Positions 44,235-53,480 are shown, counted from the stretch's first letter. The stretch: 64,000 bases of DNA from Paenibacillus rigui (GCF_002234615.1 NZ_NMQW01000004.1:28007-92006), one strand, 5' to 3'. Notes: generated by a model from the sequence alone, not told the origin. A program made the numbers and translations.

Positions 44235-45011
44235 TCATCCGTCAGAAACTCTTCGCTCCTCGGCAAATACTTGGCGCAGCTTCTCCAAAGCCCGCTTCTG
44301 AATGCGGGAAACGCTCATCTGCGATACATTCAACCGCTGGGCAATATGCCGCTGGGATTGACCTTCGACATAAGCCAGATGAAGCACCTGCCGCTCCTCC
44401 AGCTTCAGCTGCGCCATCGCTTCCTCCAAATCAAGCTTCCGTTCCAGCTGCTGATACTCGTCCTTCTCCGTTCCCAGCAGATCCCCAATCGTCGCGCCGG
44501 TCTCCTCCATGGACAAAGGAGTATCCAAGGATACGTAGTGATAATATTCACGTCCTGCCAGAATTTCGATGGTTTCCTCGACGGAGAGTTCGACCTCGGC
44601 GGCAATCTCATCTACATTTGGAGAACGCTCCAGACGAACGGTCAGCGTATCGATGGCATGTTGAATGCGTCCGCCCTTTTCTTTGACACGCCTTGGCACT
44701 TGAACGTACCATGACTTGTCCCGCAAATAGTTTTTCATGTGACCAATGACGCTTTTCATCATATAGGCCTCGAATTGGACGCCTTGGCCGGTATCGAACT
44801 GCTTGAACAGGCGGAGCATCGACATTTGTCCCACTTGGTATAAATCTTCATAGAGGTCCGGACGATTGCGCGACATTTTGCCGGCAGCCATCTTGACCAT
44901 CGGTTCAAACTGCAGCAGCAAGGAGGTAGCCACCTCGTTGCAGCCCGTTTCCTGGTATTTGGCAATCAGCTCATGGATCGTGGATGCCGGTCTCTCTGAA
45001 TTTAATTTCAT
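44235..45011 (-). CDS. sigB: RNA polymerase sigma factor SigB
   Basis: A 258-residue sigma-70 family factor of the SigB/SigF class. Region 2 is LYEDLYQVGQMSMLRLFKQFDTGQGVQFEAYMMKSVIGHMKNYLRD, given here in outline, region 3 is SPNVDEIAAEVELSVEETIEIL, and region 4 is EERQVLHLAYVEGQSQRHIAQRLNVSQMSVSRIQKRAL. It directs the general stress response. It overlaps rsbW by 4 bases, so the anti-sigma and sigma factors are co-translated. SigB-type promoters are seen nearby at 40053, 46535 and 46564. Confidence 0.95.
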   Translation of the reverse strand: MKLNSERPASTIHELIAKYQETGCNEVATSLLLQFEPMVKMAAGKMSRNRPDLYEDLYQVGQMSMLRLFKQFDTGQGVQFEAYMMKSVIGHMKNYLRDKSWYVQVPRRVKEKGGRIQHAIDTLTVRLERSPNVDEIAAEVELSVEETIEILAGREYYHYVSLDTPLSMEETGATIGDLLGTEKDEYQQLERKLDLEEAMAQLKLEERQVLHLAYVEGQSQRHIAQRLNVSQMSVSRIQKRALEKLRQVFAEERRVSDG

Positions 45012-45457
45012 ACCATTTCCTCGCTTTTACTAAGCCATTTGGTCAGAACGACCTCCGTTCCCCCATCATTCGTAACCTCTACTTCATCCATTAGCGCCTG
45101 CATCAAATAAATGCCCAGGCCGCCCACCTTTGCCTCTTCCAGCGATTGGTCATGTAAAGAACCGGCCTGCTGCGCTTTTTCGTCAAAGTTAAAGCTGCTG
45201 CCCTCATCCTTAACCGTCACTTTCATGCCGTCCTCAAGCAGCTCGAAGCGAACCTCGATGGTCCCGATTCTGCCCGGCTCATAGGCGTGAACGACGGCGT
45301 TGTTGCAGGCTTCCGCTACAGCCACCTTCATGTCTTCAATATCCTCATAGGAGAAACCGAGCTTGGTACCGAGCCCATATAAAGTCAAACGGACCAGGTC
45401 GATATACTCCGCTTCAGCCGGCAATGTCATACGGATCGTACGATTGTCCAAGTTCAT
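45008..45457 (-). CDS. rsbW: Anti-sigma-B factor / serine kinase RsbW
   Basis: A 149-residue GHKL kinase. The N-box is VAVAEACNNAVVHAYEPG and the G-box is VGGLGIYLMQALMDEV, with TVKDEGSSFNF between. RsbW binds SigB and phosphorylates RsbV. Its stop overlaps the sigB start (ATGA-type), and it follows rsbV by 9 bases. Confidence 0.95.
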   Translation of the reverse strand: MNLDNRTIRMTLPAEAEYIDLVRLTLYGLGTKLGFSYEDIEDMKVAVAEACNNAVVHAYEPGRIGTIEVRFELLEDGMKVTVKDEGSSFNFDEKAQQAGSLHDQSLEEAKVGGLGIYLMQALMDEVEVTNDGGTEVVLTKWLSKSEEMV

Positions 45458-45466
45458 TATTTGCTT

Positions 45467-45814
45467 CTATCCTTTCTGATTCACATTGATGGAGGTCTCT
45501 TGAATAAAAGGGGTCAGTCCGGTCATATCGAACAACCGCTGGATCTTGGGGGGAATATCCTCAACCGCCATAGGCGCCTTCAATACATGCCTTGCCTTGA
45601 GCAGCGACAAAATGACGCCAATCCCTGTACTGTCAATGTAACCCAGCTCCTTCAAATTCAGTACCAGTCTACGTTCCGTCTCCGCGACAAAAGGATCGGC
45701 CGCCGCACGAAGCTCGGCCGCCTTCGACAAATCCAGCTCCCCCTTCAGTATGAGCAGGTTGCGGTCGGATTCCGTTACTTTCTCGATCTCGAACGAATGT
45801 TGACGATTCATCAT
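45467..45814 (-). CDS. rsbV: Anti-anti-sigma factor RsbV
   Basis: A 115-residue STAS protein. ILKGELDLSKAAELRAA and LNLKELGYIDSTGIGVILSLLKAR are canonical, with S62 the expected phosphorylation site for RsbW. Unphosphorylated RsbV frees SigB. It is first in rsbV-rsbW-sigB, without the rsbRST genes of Bacillus subtilis. ATG 45814 follows AGGAG. Upstream there is a GGGTAT (45850-45845, minus strand), but a -35 of SigB type was not found. Confidence 0.93.
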   Translation of the reverse strand: MMNRQHSFEIEKVTESDRNLLILKGELDLSKAAELRAAADPFVAETERRLVLNLKELGYIDSTGIGVILSLLKARHVLKAPMAVEDIPPKIQRLFDMTGLTPFIQETSINVNQKG

Positions 45815-46005
45815 GCCTGTATACTCCTCCTATTAGGTGAATAAATACCCGCTGCACGGACGGATCTTCCTCCGATCCCTGTTGTCCCGGATTTTGCGCT
45901 TGCATCAGCCTTGCTTCGGAGCCGATCCGGCCTCCCTATTATTTTATCATTACCCATTGGGCGGGCCAATGAAACAGGAGACCGGAACTTTCGGGGCGAC
46001 GAAGC

Positions 46006-46479
46006 TTAGATAGAGCCGCCTTTGGCTGGTGCTGCGGCTGCGGCCGCCATGCGGCGTTGTTTCATTTGGTGCCACACATCGACAGCCAGCGGGGCAAACG
46101 TAAGGACCTGGGCGATCCGGTTATTTAAAGGAAGGTTAACCTCCTCTTTCACTTTGGCCCGAATCGTCTTCGCAACAACCGACGATGCTTGTTTGACCGA
46201 GGAAGTAATATCCTCCACAACCTCTCCCACGTTCTTCACGGAATCGAAGGTCGGTTCCAGTGAATGCAGCTTGTCCAATACATCGACGGTAACTTGATTC
46301 GTATGCTGCAGCAAATGGGAGGCTTCCTTAGAGATCCCCTTGATCTCCCCCTGCAGCTCGCGAATCGTTGTGTTCGTCTGCTTCAGAAGGTCCGACATGG
46401 AACGCAGGGTGACAATGAGAAAAGCTACCAACACGACGAAGGCGACCGCGATTAATGCAACGCTAAACTGAACAATCAT
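46006..46479 (-). CDS. DUF948-type membrane-anchored helical protein
   Basis: A 157-residue protein: one N-terminal transmembrane helix (SVALIAVAFVVLVAFLIVTL) then a long amphipathic coiled coil (LLKQTNTTIRELQGEIKGISKEASHLLQHTNQVTVDVLDKL, outlined), as in DUF948/YoxC-like stress proteins, ending in an alanine run. ATG 46479 with GGGGGAAG upstream is chosen over the start at 46521. A SigB-type promoter stands 56 bases upstream. Confidence 0.82.
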   Translation of the reverse strand: MIVQFSVALIAVAFVVLVAFLIVTLRSMSDLLKQTNTTIRELQGEIKGISKEASHLLQHTNQVTVDVLDKLHSLEPTFDSVKNVGEVVEDITSSVKQASSVVAKTIRAKVKEEVNLPLNNRIAQVLTFAPLAVDVWHQMKQRRMAAAAAAPAKGGSI

Positions 46480-46534
46480 ACGTGGCTTCCCCCTTTTAAA
46501 AAGAGTCCATAGGATGGTCATGCTTATGCGGTAT

Positions 46535-46560
46535 TTACCCCGACAAAATCAATTTGAAAC
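46535..46560 (-). promoter_or_regulatory. SigB-type promoter for the DUF948 gene
   Basis: On the minus strand GTTTCA (46560-46555), 14 bases, GGGTAA (46540-46535). It is one base off the -35 consensus and fits the -10. It lies back to back with the plus-strand promoter at 46564. Confidence 0.78.
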
Positions 46561-46563
46561 GGT

Positions 46564-46589
46564 GATTCACCTGTTCCCGTCCAGGGTAA
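46564..46589 (+). promoter_or_regulatory. Possible SigB-type promoter for the 50-aa gene
   Basis: GATTCA (46564-46569), 14 bases, GGGTAA (46584-46589). The -10 and spacing fit SigB; the -35 is two bases off. It is divergent from 46535-46560, with three bases between the -35 boxes. Confidence 0.6.
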
Positions 46590-46640
46590 TACATGGCACC
46601 ACGGTATCCTAATGAAGCTCAAAGCAAAGGAGCGATTCAC

Positions 46641-46793
46641 ATGAATCAAAATATGGATATTGAGAAAAAAAGCGTCGAACACAAATACGATAAGGGGCTC
46701 GTAGCCTCTACCTTCATCCGGTACGCAGCCTACATCATTATTTTCTTCGGGTTTCTTTACTTCATGGTACGTTACGTATTCCCGAAGTTTTAA
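46641..46793 (+). CDS. Small single-pass membrane protein (50 aa)
   Basis: A 50-residue protein with a hydrophilic N-terminus (NQNMDIEKKSVEHKYDKG) and one hydrophobic helix (YAAYIIIFFGFLYFMVRYVF). ATG 46641 has AAGGAGCG eight bases upstream. It lies behind a SigB-like promoter and is followed by a terminator. No family recognised. Confidence 0.75.
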   Translation: MNQNMDIEKKSVEHKYDKGLVASTFIRYAAYIIIFFGFLYFMVRYVFPKF

Positions 46794-46827
46794 ATGGATG
46801 GGGTACAACAGCATACAAACCAGCAAA

Positions 46828-46884
46828 AGACTTCATCCTGCCGATGATTTCAAGTGAATCGCCGGCGGATGAGGTCTCTTTTTT
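46828..46884 (+). terminator. Terminator of the 50-aa gene
   Basis: AGACTTCATCC pairs with GGATGAGGTCT (one wobble), with an inner CCG/CGG step, followed by a CTTTTTT run. The 46890-47052 stretch beyond shows nothing firm. Confidence 0.82.
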
Positions 46885-47052
46885 GCAATCAGCCCTGAGA
46901 GTCTGACCAACCTTCAAAGCGGTCGCCCTTCCTGTACCGGCCCATGGAGGCTGAGCCATACGAGCCTGGATGCAGCGGAGTTGGACGTATGTCGGAGGCG
47001 CACTGCTTGAGACTTCAACGGAGCCTGAAAGCTGAGTCAATATTGCTGCAGA

Positions 47053-47901
47053 TCAGGGCCGCAGGTGCTGCGGGTAGGAAGAGGGCTGCCGATACGGATT
47101 CGGCGCTTGTACGTGGCGGTTGTTGACAGGCTGATTCGCATACACACGGTTCGGCTGTGGATTCGGGTAGGCCTGAACCGGCTGCCGGTTAGGGTAGGAC
47201 TGATTGGGTTGTTGATTGGGCTGTGGATTGGGTTGCAAATTAGGCTGCAGATTGAGCTGCTGAACGGGTTGTTGGTTTGGTTGCAGATGGAACTGTTGAT
47301 TAGGCTGCAGGTTTGAATACGATGGGTTCGGATACGGCTTACTTGCAGCAGCACCTTGGACCATGTCGGATTTGCAGTCGCTTGGCGGGCCAATGAAGGT
47401 AGTCTTCTGAAGCGGCGCAAGCGCGTCTTTGATTTTGGCCTCATTCAGGCAGTAGGTATGAGCGAGAACCTGGGGAGGCGTTAATCTCAGAATATCGGAT
47501 CCGAGAATGACTTCCGGAATTGGCGCATCGAAGATGGCCAGCAGGTGCGTACTGTCAACAGTGGCCACCTCATAATGCCACCAGCCCTGGGGGACATTCG
47601 CAACTTGCCCCGGACTGATGGGATAATGCAGCAGCTCGTTCGTAAACGGATTGATCAAGGAAACTACAGCCGCACCGGTGATGCAGTACACCAGCTCCGC
47701 TGCATTCTGGTGATAGTGAGGCTCAACTACATTGCCTGCGCTTAAAAAAATATCGAGCAAAGAATTATTGCCGAGCGTGTTTAATTGCTTGATGGACAAA
47801 GCATTAATGTAGTTTTTGGCGTCTTTTCTAAACAGCGTATTGTTGCTTAAGTCGTAAAAAAATTGCGTATTCGGGGAGGTATAATCCATGTAGGAAATCA
47901 T
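47053..47901 (-). CDS. Cupin protein with an Asn/Pro/Gln-rich repetitive tail
   Basis: A 282-residue protein. Residues about 1-180 form a single cupin like those of oxalate decarboxylase/germin: the metal motif EPHYHQNAAELVYCITG, SPGQVANVPQGWWHYEV and a final FDAPIPEVILG. Residues about 190-282 are low-complexity repeats of QPN, such as LQPNQQPVQQLNLQPN and LQPNPQPNQQPNQ. No signal peptide. A spore coat role is plausible, since OxdD-like cupins and repetitive tails occur in coats, but is unproven. Confidence 0.78.
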   Translation of the reverse strand: MISYMDYTSPNTQFFYDLSNNTLFRKDAKNYINALSIKQLNTLGNNSLLDIFLSAGNVVEPHYHQNAAELVYCITGAAVVSLINPFTNELLHYPISPGQVANVPQGWWHYEVATVDSTHLLAIFDAPIPEVILGSDILRLTPPQVLAHTYCLNEAKIKDALAPLQKTTFIGPPSDCKSDMVQGAAASKPYPNPSYSNLQPNQQFHLQPNQQPVQQLNLQPNLQPNPQPNQQPNQSYPNRQPVQAYPNPQPNRVYANQPVNNRHVQAPNPYRQPSSYPQHLRP

Positions 47902-48056
47902 TGGAGCTCACTACCTTTCACATTCACATTAGAGGTTCATGCCGCTAAGCTTTACGTGGGTAACATATGCATCCGCCCAGAAAGATGTGAATGCTCCTCT
48001 GCCGTTCAGGCTCTTTATATTCATCCCTAGGCGAATTACCGGCGGCGGCCAAACCA

Positions 48057-48098
48057 AAAAAACGCCCCACTCACCTCTTTCGCGGTTTGGAAGGCGTC
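48057..48098 (-). terminator. Terminator of the gene at 48160
   Basis: On the minus strand ACGCC and GGCGT with partial pairing of the flanks, followed by seven T. The loop is long. Confidence 0.55.
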
Positions 48099-48159
48099 TT
48101 CGCTCCATACAGATGTCTTGCTCTGTCAGGAAATGCACCTCGGTGCGGAGCCTGCCGGT

Positions 48160-48816
48160 TTATTCTGCCGTAGCATGAAAATAATGAATGCTTGTGATTT
48201 CCCCCGTATCCGGATCAAGAAACAGCTTGAGCGCATTGCTGCGATTTTTGTACACGATACCGTCCTCACTAATGAAATATGGCGTACCGAGCTGTTCCTT
48301 CAGCTTGGCAAGCTCGATCGGCAGTACCTGCCCGTCGATCTCTATCTTCCCCGCCGCGGCAGAAACGATAACATACTGGATGGAGCCGTCTACCATGCCG
48401 ATGCTGCAGTCCTCATACGAGTACACCTTGGACAAGCGAAGCACATCATCCCGCTGGATGGAGAGCGGCTCTCCTTTGATTTCATACATTGTTTTTAAAT
48501 CATCTGCTAACGACAGCCCATTAACCGTCGTCAGCTTGAAACGCGACTCTACGCCTGAAGGCGGGCTCTGTCCGCCCGATTGCGGAACCGCAGGGGCCGC
48601 CTGGATATTCGCTGTAGTTATTCCTGCGTCGGCTTGTGAATGCGTGGCAGCCAAGGAAGCATACTGCGGCGGCTCGGCCGAAGTCTCGGATACTGCGGCT
48701 GCAGCGGCCGGAGCCGGTCGAAGTGCAGCAGGCTCTTTATATATTTCATGAAAAGCCCATACGTCAACAGATATAAACAATGCTGCCAGAAGCGCCAACC
48801 AAGGTAACCTTTTCAT
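48160..48816 (-). CDS. Exported or membrane-anchored protein, unknown
   Basis: A 218-residue protein. An N-terminal hydrophobic segment (LPWLALLAALFISVDVWAF) is followed by a disordered Ala/Pro/Ser-rich linker to about residue 85, then a folded domain (LTTVNGLSLADDLKTMYEIKGEP, YSYEDCSIGMVDGSIQYVIVS, LGTPYFISEDGIVYKN). The end (DPDTGEITSIHYF) resembles stand-alone domains of Paenibacillus envelope proteins; no family name is certain. ATG 48816 has AAGGAGGGG upstream. Confidence 0.78.
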   Translation of the reverse strand: MKRLPWLALLAALFISVDVWAFHEIYKEPAALRPAPAAAAAVSETSAEPPQYASLAATHSQADAGITTANIQAAPAVPQSGGQSPPSGVESRFKLTTVNGLSLADDLKTMYEIKGEPLSIQRDDVLRLSKVYSYEDCSIGMVDGSIQYVIVSAAAGKIEIDGQVLPIELAKLKEQLGTPYFISEDGIVYKNRSNALKLFLDPDTGEITSIHYFHATAE

Positions 48817-49237
48817 GTTCCATCCCCTCCTTACGATGACTTACTGCAAGTCTCGAACGGGTTGCAGCCTCCTAGCATACCCCCAGCGCATCCTGCCGGA
48901 CGACTGATTGGTACCTGCCTGCAGGTTTACATGGCTTCTTAATATATGATTACACGATAGGCATGACGTTGAAACATAAAGGAGATGAATTATAAAGCAG
49001 ATGAAATATAACGGTGTACAAGCAAAGAAACGGCCGTACATTCGTCATACAGCGCAGAAGCCAAAGGTTATAAGCTTATCATTTTAAGCGTATATCCGAA
49101 TTCTACGGGTATTTAGGCAACCTTTAAGCCAATCTTCAGGCGGATTTAAGGATCTTTCTTTATACTGACGTTACCTTTTCGAAGCATGGACAAGAGAAGG
49201 GACAGACGAAGGATCAGATCAGGAGGATGGATGAGAT
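48817..49237. other. 421-base gene-free stretch
   Basis: Divergent intergenic region between the exported protein at 48160 and the lipoprotein at 49238. A 28-codon ORF can be drawn from 49001 but its AAGGAG is 16 bases away, too far. No convincing promoter, operator or RNA element was found. Confidence 0.6.
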
Positions 49238-49930
49238 ATGGATTATAAAAAAGTGGGCGCAGCCGGTGTGCTGCTGACTTTACTGCTAAGCGGCTGCGGA
49301 ACGCAGGCGGCAACGCAGGATACGGCGAAGCAGGCGAACGCGGCACAGAGCACAGCCTCTCAAGATACAGCGAAACAGGATGTATCCCAAGCAGCAAAGC
49401 AGGAAAAACCGGCACAAATGAACGAGAAGGAACGGGAAATGAGCTTTACCTTCCAATCGTTGCTTATGATGGATAAGGCGGACGGGTTGGCCATTACGAA
49501 GGATCAGGCAGCATCCATGCTGACTGTCGTGCAGGACAGCATCACCAAAGGCGAGCTGACGAGCGACGCACAGACGAAGCTTACTGAGAAGCTTACAGCC
49601 GAGCAGAAAAAATATATGGAGGATTCCGCCGCCAAAATGAAAGAGCGGATGAGCAATATGAAGCCTGGTGAGGGAGCCGGGGGAGCACAGCGTCAAGGAC
49701 AAGGACAGAGGCAAGCAGCGGGAGATGGCAGTGCCACCGCCACACCGAAAGCTTCGACCGACGCTAACGGTGCGGCAGCCGGCGGCCAGCAAGCCCAGGG
49801 CGCTACAGGAAGCCAACCCGGTTCAGCCGATGGCAGCAAGCCGCAGGATGGGAAAGGCGGACAAGGGGCTCGAGGCGGTAAAAATGCAGGCCAGCAGCTT
49901 GTGGAGCTGCTTCAATCCAAAACCAAGTAA
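49238..49930 (+). CDS. Lipoprotein with a Gly/Gln/Ala-rich tail
   Basis: A 230-residue lipoprotein: signal peptide with lipobox LLSGC near residues 16-20. An N-terminal linker of QDTAK/QAAKQ repeats is followed by a helical part (KAD, ITKDQAASMLTVVQDSITKGELTSD, EQKKYMEDSAAKMKERM), and then about 80 residues of low-complexity Gly/Gln/Ala sequence. The family is unknown to me. ATG 49238 follows AGGAGGATGG. Confidence 0.8.
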   Translation: MDYKKVGAAGVLLTLLLSGCGTQAATQDTAKQANAAQSTASQDTAKQDVSQAAKQEKPAQMNEKEREMSFTFQSLLMMDKADGLAITKDQAASMLTVVQDSITKGELTSDAQTKLTEKLTAEQKKYMEDSAAKMKERMSNMKPGEGAGGAQRQGQGQRQAAGDGSATATPKASTDANGAAAGGQQAQGATGSQPGSADGSKPQDGKGGQGARGGKNAGQQLVELLQSKTK

Positions 49931-49960
49931 GCCCCTTACATATCGGCGGCATACACGAAA

Positions 49961-50011
49961 AAACAACAAAGCAACCGGGCCGGGTTCTCCCCCATGTCCT
50001 CGGTTGCTTTT
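49961..50011. terminator. Bidirectional terminator between convergent genes
   Basis: AAAGCAACCG and CGGTTGCTTT pair across a 23-base loop; the plus side ends in TTTT and the minus side in a T-rich TTTGTTGTTTTTT run. It serves the lipoprotein gene and the histidine kinase gene. Confidence 0.78.
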
Positions 50012-50030
50012 CAATTGCATGGCATTAAAT

Positions 50031-51212
50031 TCATACAACTCCAGACTGGGCATTCAAGGTAAACAAGAACCTCGCCCCGGGACCGTAAGTTGGATCCAGC
50101 CGGATCGTCCCGCCCAAATGCTCGGTCAAGCTTTTACAGATGGCCAGCCCCAGGCCTGTGCCCCCGTATTTACGCGTGGTAGAGGAATCCAGCTGGGAAA
50201 AAGGCTTGAACAGCACGCCCCGCTTCGACTCGGGAATGCCGATTCCCGTATCCTCCACCCTAAATTCAAGCTCAAGCCGCTCCTCCATCCGATTCACCAG
50301 CTTCACCTCCAAATGAACCTTTCCCTGCTGGGTAAATTTAATCGCATTGCCTATTAAATTCGCCAATATCCGCCTTAAGCGAACCTCATCCGAGATCAGC
50401 CATTCGGGAACGGCCTCGTCAATGCTCAGATGGACGTCCAGCGATTTCTTGCGTGCATCCTGGTGAAATAACTCCTTCACATCCTCCAGACACGAGCGCA
50501 AATGAAACAGCTCCTGCTGCACCTGTATTTTGCCCGACTCAATCTTGGACAAATCCAGAATATCGTTCAAAATGGTCAGCAGCGACGAGCCGCTTTTACG
50601 GATCGTTTCTGTAAATTCCCGCTGTTCTTCTGTCAGCGCCGTATCCAGCAGCAAATCCGCCATAGCCAGCACCCCGTTCAGCGGCGTCCGAATTTCATGG
50701 CTCATGATTGCGAGAAATTCGCTTTTGGCCCGGGCTGCTTGCTCGGCCGCCTCCTTTGCCAGCTGAAGCTCCTGCTTCCTTTGGTTTAACAGCGCCGTTT
50801 GCTGCTGCAGCTTTTGCTGCGTCACATAAATATGAACGAAGCCTTCGATTTTGGATTTGAGCACATGCGGTACAATCGGCTTTACCATATAATCAATTGC
50901 GCCGACGGAATAGGCCGTGCAGGATTGATCCTGCTCCCCATAGGCGGCAGCCGTCACAAAAATAATCGGAACCGCCTTCGTTTTCTCCCGGGACTTGATC
51001 CATTTGGCCGTCTCGAACCCGTTCATGCCGGGCATCTGAACATCCAGCACGATCACTGCGAATTCATAGGTCAGCAAGCAGCGAAGCGCCTCTTCCCCGG
51101 AATGCGCTTTGATCAAACAGTACTCCTCATTACCGAGTATGGCTTCCAGCGCCAGCAAATTTTCAGGTTGATCATCTACCAACAGGATGTGTATAGACTC
51201 CTTCAACTTCAT
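50031..51212 (-). CDS. Receiver-histidine kinase (REC-HisKA-HATPase), RsbK-like partner
   Basis: A 393-residue soluble kinase. Residues 1-125 are a REC domain ([18 protein letters not shown], phospho-acceptor in [13 protein letters not shown]). A coiled linker leads to HisKA ([20 protein letters not shown]) and HATPase_c ([56 protein letters not shown]). ATG 51212 with GGAG upstream is chosen, since the frame to 51284 overlaps the previous gene. It is 44 bases downstream of the REC-PP2C gene. The pair recalls RsbK/RsbY of Bacillus cereus, which feed SigB, though RsbK there is a sensor hybrid kinase; the link is inference. Confidence 0.85.
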   Translation of the reverse strand: MKLKESIHILLVDDQPENLLALEAILGNEEYCLIKAHSGEEALRCLLTYEFAVIVLDVQMPGMNGFETAKWIKSREKTKAVPIIFVTAAAYGEQDQSCTAYSVGAIDYMVKPIVPHVLKSKIEGFVHIYVTQQKLQQQTALLNQRKQELQLAKEAAEQAARAKSEFLAIMSHEIRTPLNGVLAMADLLLDTALTEEQREFTETIRKSGSSLLTILNDILDLSKIESGKIQVQQELFHLRSCLEDVKELFHQDARKKSLDVHLSIDEAVPEWLISDEVRLRRILANLIGNAIKFTQQGKVHLEVKLVNRMEERLELEFRVEDTGIGIPESKRGVLFKPFSQLDSSTTRKYGGTGLGLAICKSLTEHLGGTIRLDPTYGPGARFLFTLNAQSGVV

Positions 51213-51256
51213 AGCGTCCTTGCTCCATTTCTGTTCATTGGATGCCCTTACCGCTC

Positions 51257-52396
51257 TTATTGCGTCCGCACCATAACCATGCAAATATCGTCCTCCTGCA
51301 CATCCCGGATTTCGGGTGGAAGCAGCTGGTCTATAATGCAGCCTAAATCTTGATCATAGCAAGTCCGAAGGCCTGTGATCAGCTGCTCTGTCTCATCCTG
51401 TCCTTCTTCCTCGATCGCCTCCAGCAGCCCGTCGGTATACAGAAACAGCCGGATCGGTTCCTCGTAGGCGGCCACACCCTTGATAATTTCCATCTGGTCG
51501 AAAAATCCGACCGCAGCACAGCTGCGATTTAATAACACAACCGGCTTACCTGCCTCAAACAGCATGCCGGGCGGATGTCCGGCGTTCACATATTCTATCG
51601 TTTTCCGTTGCGTATCCACCAGCAAATAAATGGCCGTAAAATAATAATTAATCGCATCGTCCCGGCGGTTCAGCTGGTTCATATACCGGTTCAGCTCGGC
51701 GATGACCAGCTCCGGCGAGACATACCGGGTAATCGTATCCTGCATAACGGAGGAAATAAACATGCACACCAGCGAGGAAGAAATGCCATGACCCATCATA
51801 TCCAGCAAAATAATGCCATATCGATGCTCATCGATCCGGTACCAAGAATACAGGTCGCCGGCCAGCTCGGACGACGGGTGGTACGATGCGCTGATTTCAA
51901 CGCAGTTGTCATGAATGGGCGCACTCAGCACACTTCGCTGTACCTGCTTTGCCAGCTCCAGCTCCCGCCCGATTCTGGCCTCGTTCTCTTTATGCCAGTC
52001 CTTCTCGTATTTCAACCGCAGCGCCACACGAATACGCGCGATCAGCTCTACCTTATTGACCGGCTTCATCACGTAGTCAATAGCTCCCGCTTCCAACGCC
52101 TCCGCCAGCAAGTTGGAGTCGCCGACAGCCGTTACCACGATAATTGGAATATCTTTGAGTTCGTCCTGCTCCTGTAACAAACGGCATGCTTCCAAACCAT
52201 CCATTTCAGGCATCATCATATCCATTAGAATCAGGTCTACCGGGACCTGGGGTCCCGCATCTTTTCCAACGCTCAACAGTTCCATGAGCTCTAGTGCAGA
52301 GGACAGCTTGATGAAATGCGAATAGCCCGCATTCTGCAATATTTTCTCAATTACCATTAAATTTACCGGATTGTCATCCACAATTACGATGTTCAT
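51257..52396 (-). CDS. Receiver-PP2C phosphatase, RsbY/RsbU-like
   Basis: A 379-residue protein. Residues 1-125 are a REC domain ([18 protein letters not shown], acceptor in [13 protein letters not shown]). Residues about 170-379 are a SpoIIE/PPM phosphatase ([65 protein letters not shown]). Aspartates for manganese binding are visible. Such phosphatases dephosphorylate RsbV, freeing SigB. It lies 5.4 kb from rsbV-rsbW-sigB and is the best candidate for the upstream activator. Confidence 0.88.
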   Translation of the reverse strand: MNIVIVDDNPVNLMVIEKILQNAGYSHFIKLSSALELMELLSVGKDAGPQVPVDLILMDMMMPEMDGLEACRLLQEQDELKDIPIIVVTAVGDSNLLAEALEAGAIDYVMKPVNKVELIARIRVALRLKYEKDWHKENEARIGRELELAKQVQRSVLSAPIHDNCVEISASYHPSSELAGDLYSWYRIDEHRYGIILLDMMGHGISSSLVCMFISSVMQDTITRYVSPELVIAELNRYMNQLNRRDDAINYYFTAIYLLVDTQRKTIEYVNAGHPPGMLFEAGKPVVLLNRSCAAVGFFDQMEIIKGVAAYEEPIRLFLYTDGLLEAIEEEGQDETEQLITGLRTCYDQDLGCIIDQLLPPEIRDVQEDDICMVMVRTQ

Positions 52397-52640
52397 CGGA
52401 TATCCCCTAACTTTTTGCTTCCTCTCATTATAGCTTTCTTCTCACTATTATGTAACCTTATAGGGCCCCTGTTGAATCAACACCCATTGTTTCAGGCGCC
52501 GGACAAGCGGTTAATAAAGGGCATGCCAGTAAGGCAAAGCGCAGTACCTACAAGGAACTGATGCTGACAATGGCCCAAAAGCTTCCGGAAGCACGCTTTC
52601 GCACAAGCCTCGCCAGCTCAGCAGCTCAAAACTCAGCGGA

Positions 52641-52720
52641 ATGCTTACCTAGTAAGTTTTCTGCGAAAATTCAGCGGATGCTTACGTAGTAAGTTTTCTG
52701 CGAAAACTCTTAGGAGGGAT
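52641..52720 (+). promoter_or_regulatory. Leader hairpin element, tandem copy (copy 2)
   Basis: Two modules stand in series. The proximal one has AGTTTTC (52692-52698) and GAAAACT (52702-52708) with loop TGC, followed by TTAGGAGGG. The distal one (52655-52670) has GTTTTC/GAAAAT. Both follow GCTTAC-TAGTA. Compared with copy 1, one stem pair changed from G-C to C-G, a compensatory change. The rest of the 52397-52640 gap holds only a further decayed copy near 52587-52640. Confidence 0.6.
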
Positions 52721-52724
52721 ACCC

Positions 52725-53165
52725 ATGGAAAGCAAAGTGAAATTGGTAACTCGTGAAGAGCAGGCAATCGAGGAGATTCGAGCGTTCCGTCGAGAAGGAT
52801 ATGCATTGGAGGAAATATACGTTCTCGCCCATGATGATAAAACTGTAGACGGGCTGGCCAGCCTGACGGACACGAACAAGATCGGCTTGTATGAGGAAGG
52901 CATCGCCAACACGTTCGCCAACCTGTTCCGCTCCAGAGGTGATCAGCTCAGGTCTAAAATGACATCGCTCGGACTATCCGAGACGGAAGCCGAGCATTAC
53001 GAGAAAGAGCTGGATCAAGGAAAAATTATGGTGATGGTCTGGTTCGACGAAACCGACTCCGGCTCCATGGAGGCCCATCGCAGAGTCCGTCGACGTGACG
53101 ACTATGTCGTACCGTCAACCGGCATTTACATGGCCGACCGACATGGACCGAACGGGATCGTCTAA
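52725..53165 (+). CDS. YflT-domain general stress protein (GSP17M-like)
   Basis: A 146-residue protein with the YflT/GSP17M domain: VKLVTREEQAIEEIRAFRREGYALEEIYVLAHDD, then a four-helix part (ANTFANLFRSRGDQLRSKMTSLGLSETEAEHYEKELDQGKIMVMVWFD, outlined). The C-terminus is short and basic. Such proteins belong to the SigB stimulon, but no SigB promoter was found here. ATG 52725 follows AGGAGGG. Confidence 0.85.
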   Translation: MESKVKLVTREEQAIEEIRAFRREGYALEEIYVLAHDDKTVDGLASLTDTNKIGLYEEGIANTFANLFRSRGDQLRSKMTSLGLSETEAEHYEKELDQGKIMVMVWFDETDSGSMEAHRRVRRRDDYVVPSTGIYMADRHGPNGIV

Positions 53166-53197
53166 GCCGGCCCGCCTGTCGGCACACCACTAAGCAA

Positions 53198-53280
53198 GCG
53201 CTTACGAAGCCAAGTTTGCTTCACAAACAAAGTTGATGCTTACGAAGCCAGTTTTGCTTCTCAAAACTTTTAGGAGGTGG
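53198..53280 (+). promoter_or_regulatory. Leader hairpin element, tandem copy (copy 3)
   Basis: The proximal module has AGTTTTG (53250-53256) and CAAAACT (53262-53268) with loop CTTCT, followed by TTAGGAGGTGG. The distal one has GTTTG/CAAAC (53214-53218, 53224-53228), same loop type. Both begin with GCTTACGAAGC. As in copy 2, only the last module ends in a ribosome binding site. Confidence 0.6.
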
Positions 53281-53285
53281 CACCT

Positions 53286-53450
53286 ATGTTAAACTGGGCA
53301 CTTATTTTTCTGGTCGTAGCCATTATTGCAGGGGTATTGGGCTTCTTCGGACTCGCCGCCACAGCGGCGGGGATCGCCAAAGTGTTGTTCGTCGTCTTCC
53401 TCATCTTATTCGTCGTTTCGCTCTTGATGGGTCGAAGAAAATCCGTATAA
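53286..53450 (+). CDS. DUF1328 family small membrane protein (YtjA-like)
   Basis: A 54-residue protein with two hydrophobic helices ([18 protein letters not shown] and [17 protein letters not shown]) and the central [11 protein letters not shown] signature of DUF1328/YtjA. It ends GRRKSV. AGGAGGTGG lies 6-7 bases before ATG 53286. Role in the envelope; function unknown. Confidence 0.88.
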   Translation: MLNWALIFLVVAIIAGVLGFFGLAATAAGIAKVLFVVFLILFVVSLLMGRRKSV

Positions 53451-53480
53451 CAGCATGCTAATGAACAACGATCATGCTGC

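Noticed and set aside
45845..45850. SigB autoregulatory promoter of rsbV
   Set aside because: A GGGTAT is present on the minus strand, but no GTTTAA-like -35 lies 12-15 bases upstream.
47929..48138. 69-codon minus-strand frame between the cupin and the exported protein
   Set aside because: It contains the predicted terminator of the upstream gene and has no ribosome binding site or recognisable sequence.
48900..48930. GGGTAT-like -10 upstream of the exported protein at 48160
   Set aside because: No matching -35; judged to be chance.
49001..49087. 28-codon ORF in the 48817-49237 gap
   Set aside because: The nearest AAGGAG is 16 bases from the ATG and there is no sign of selection on the peptide.
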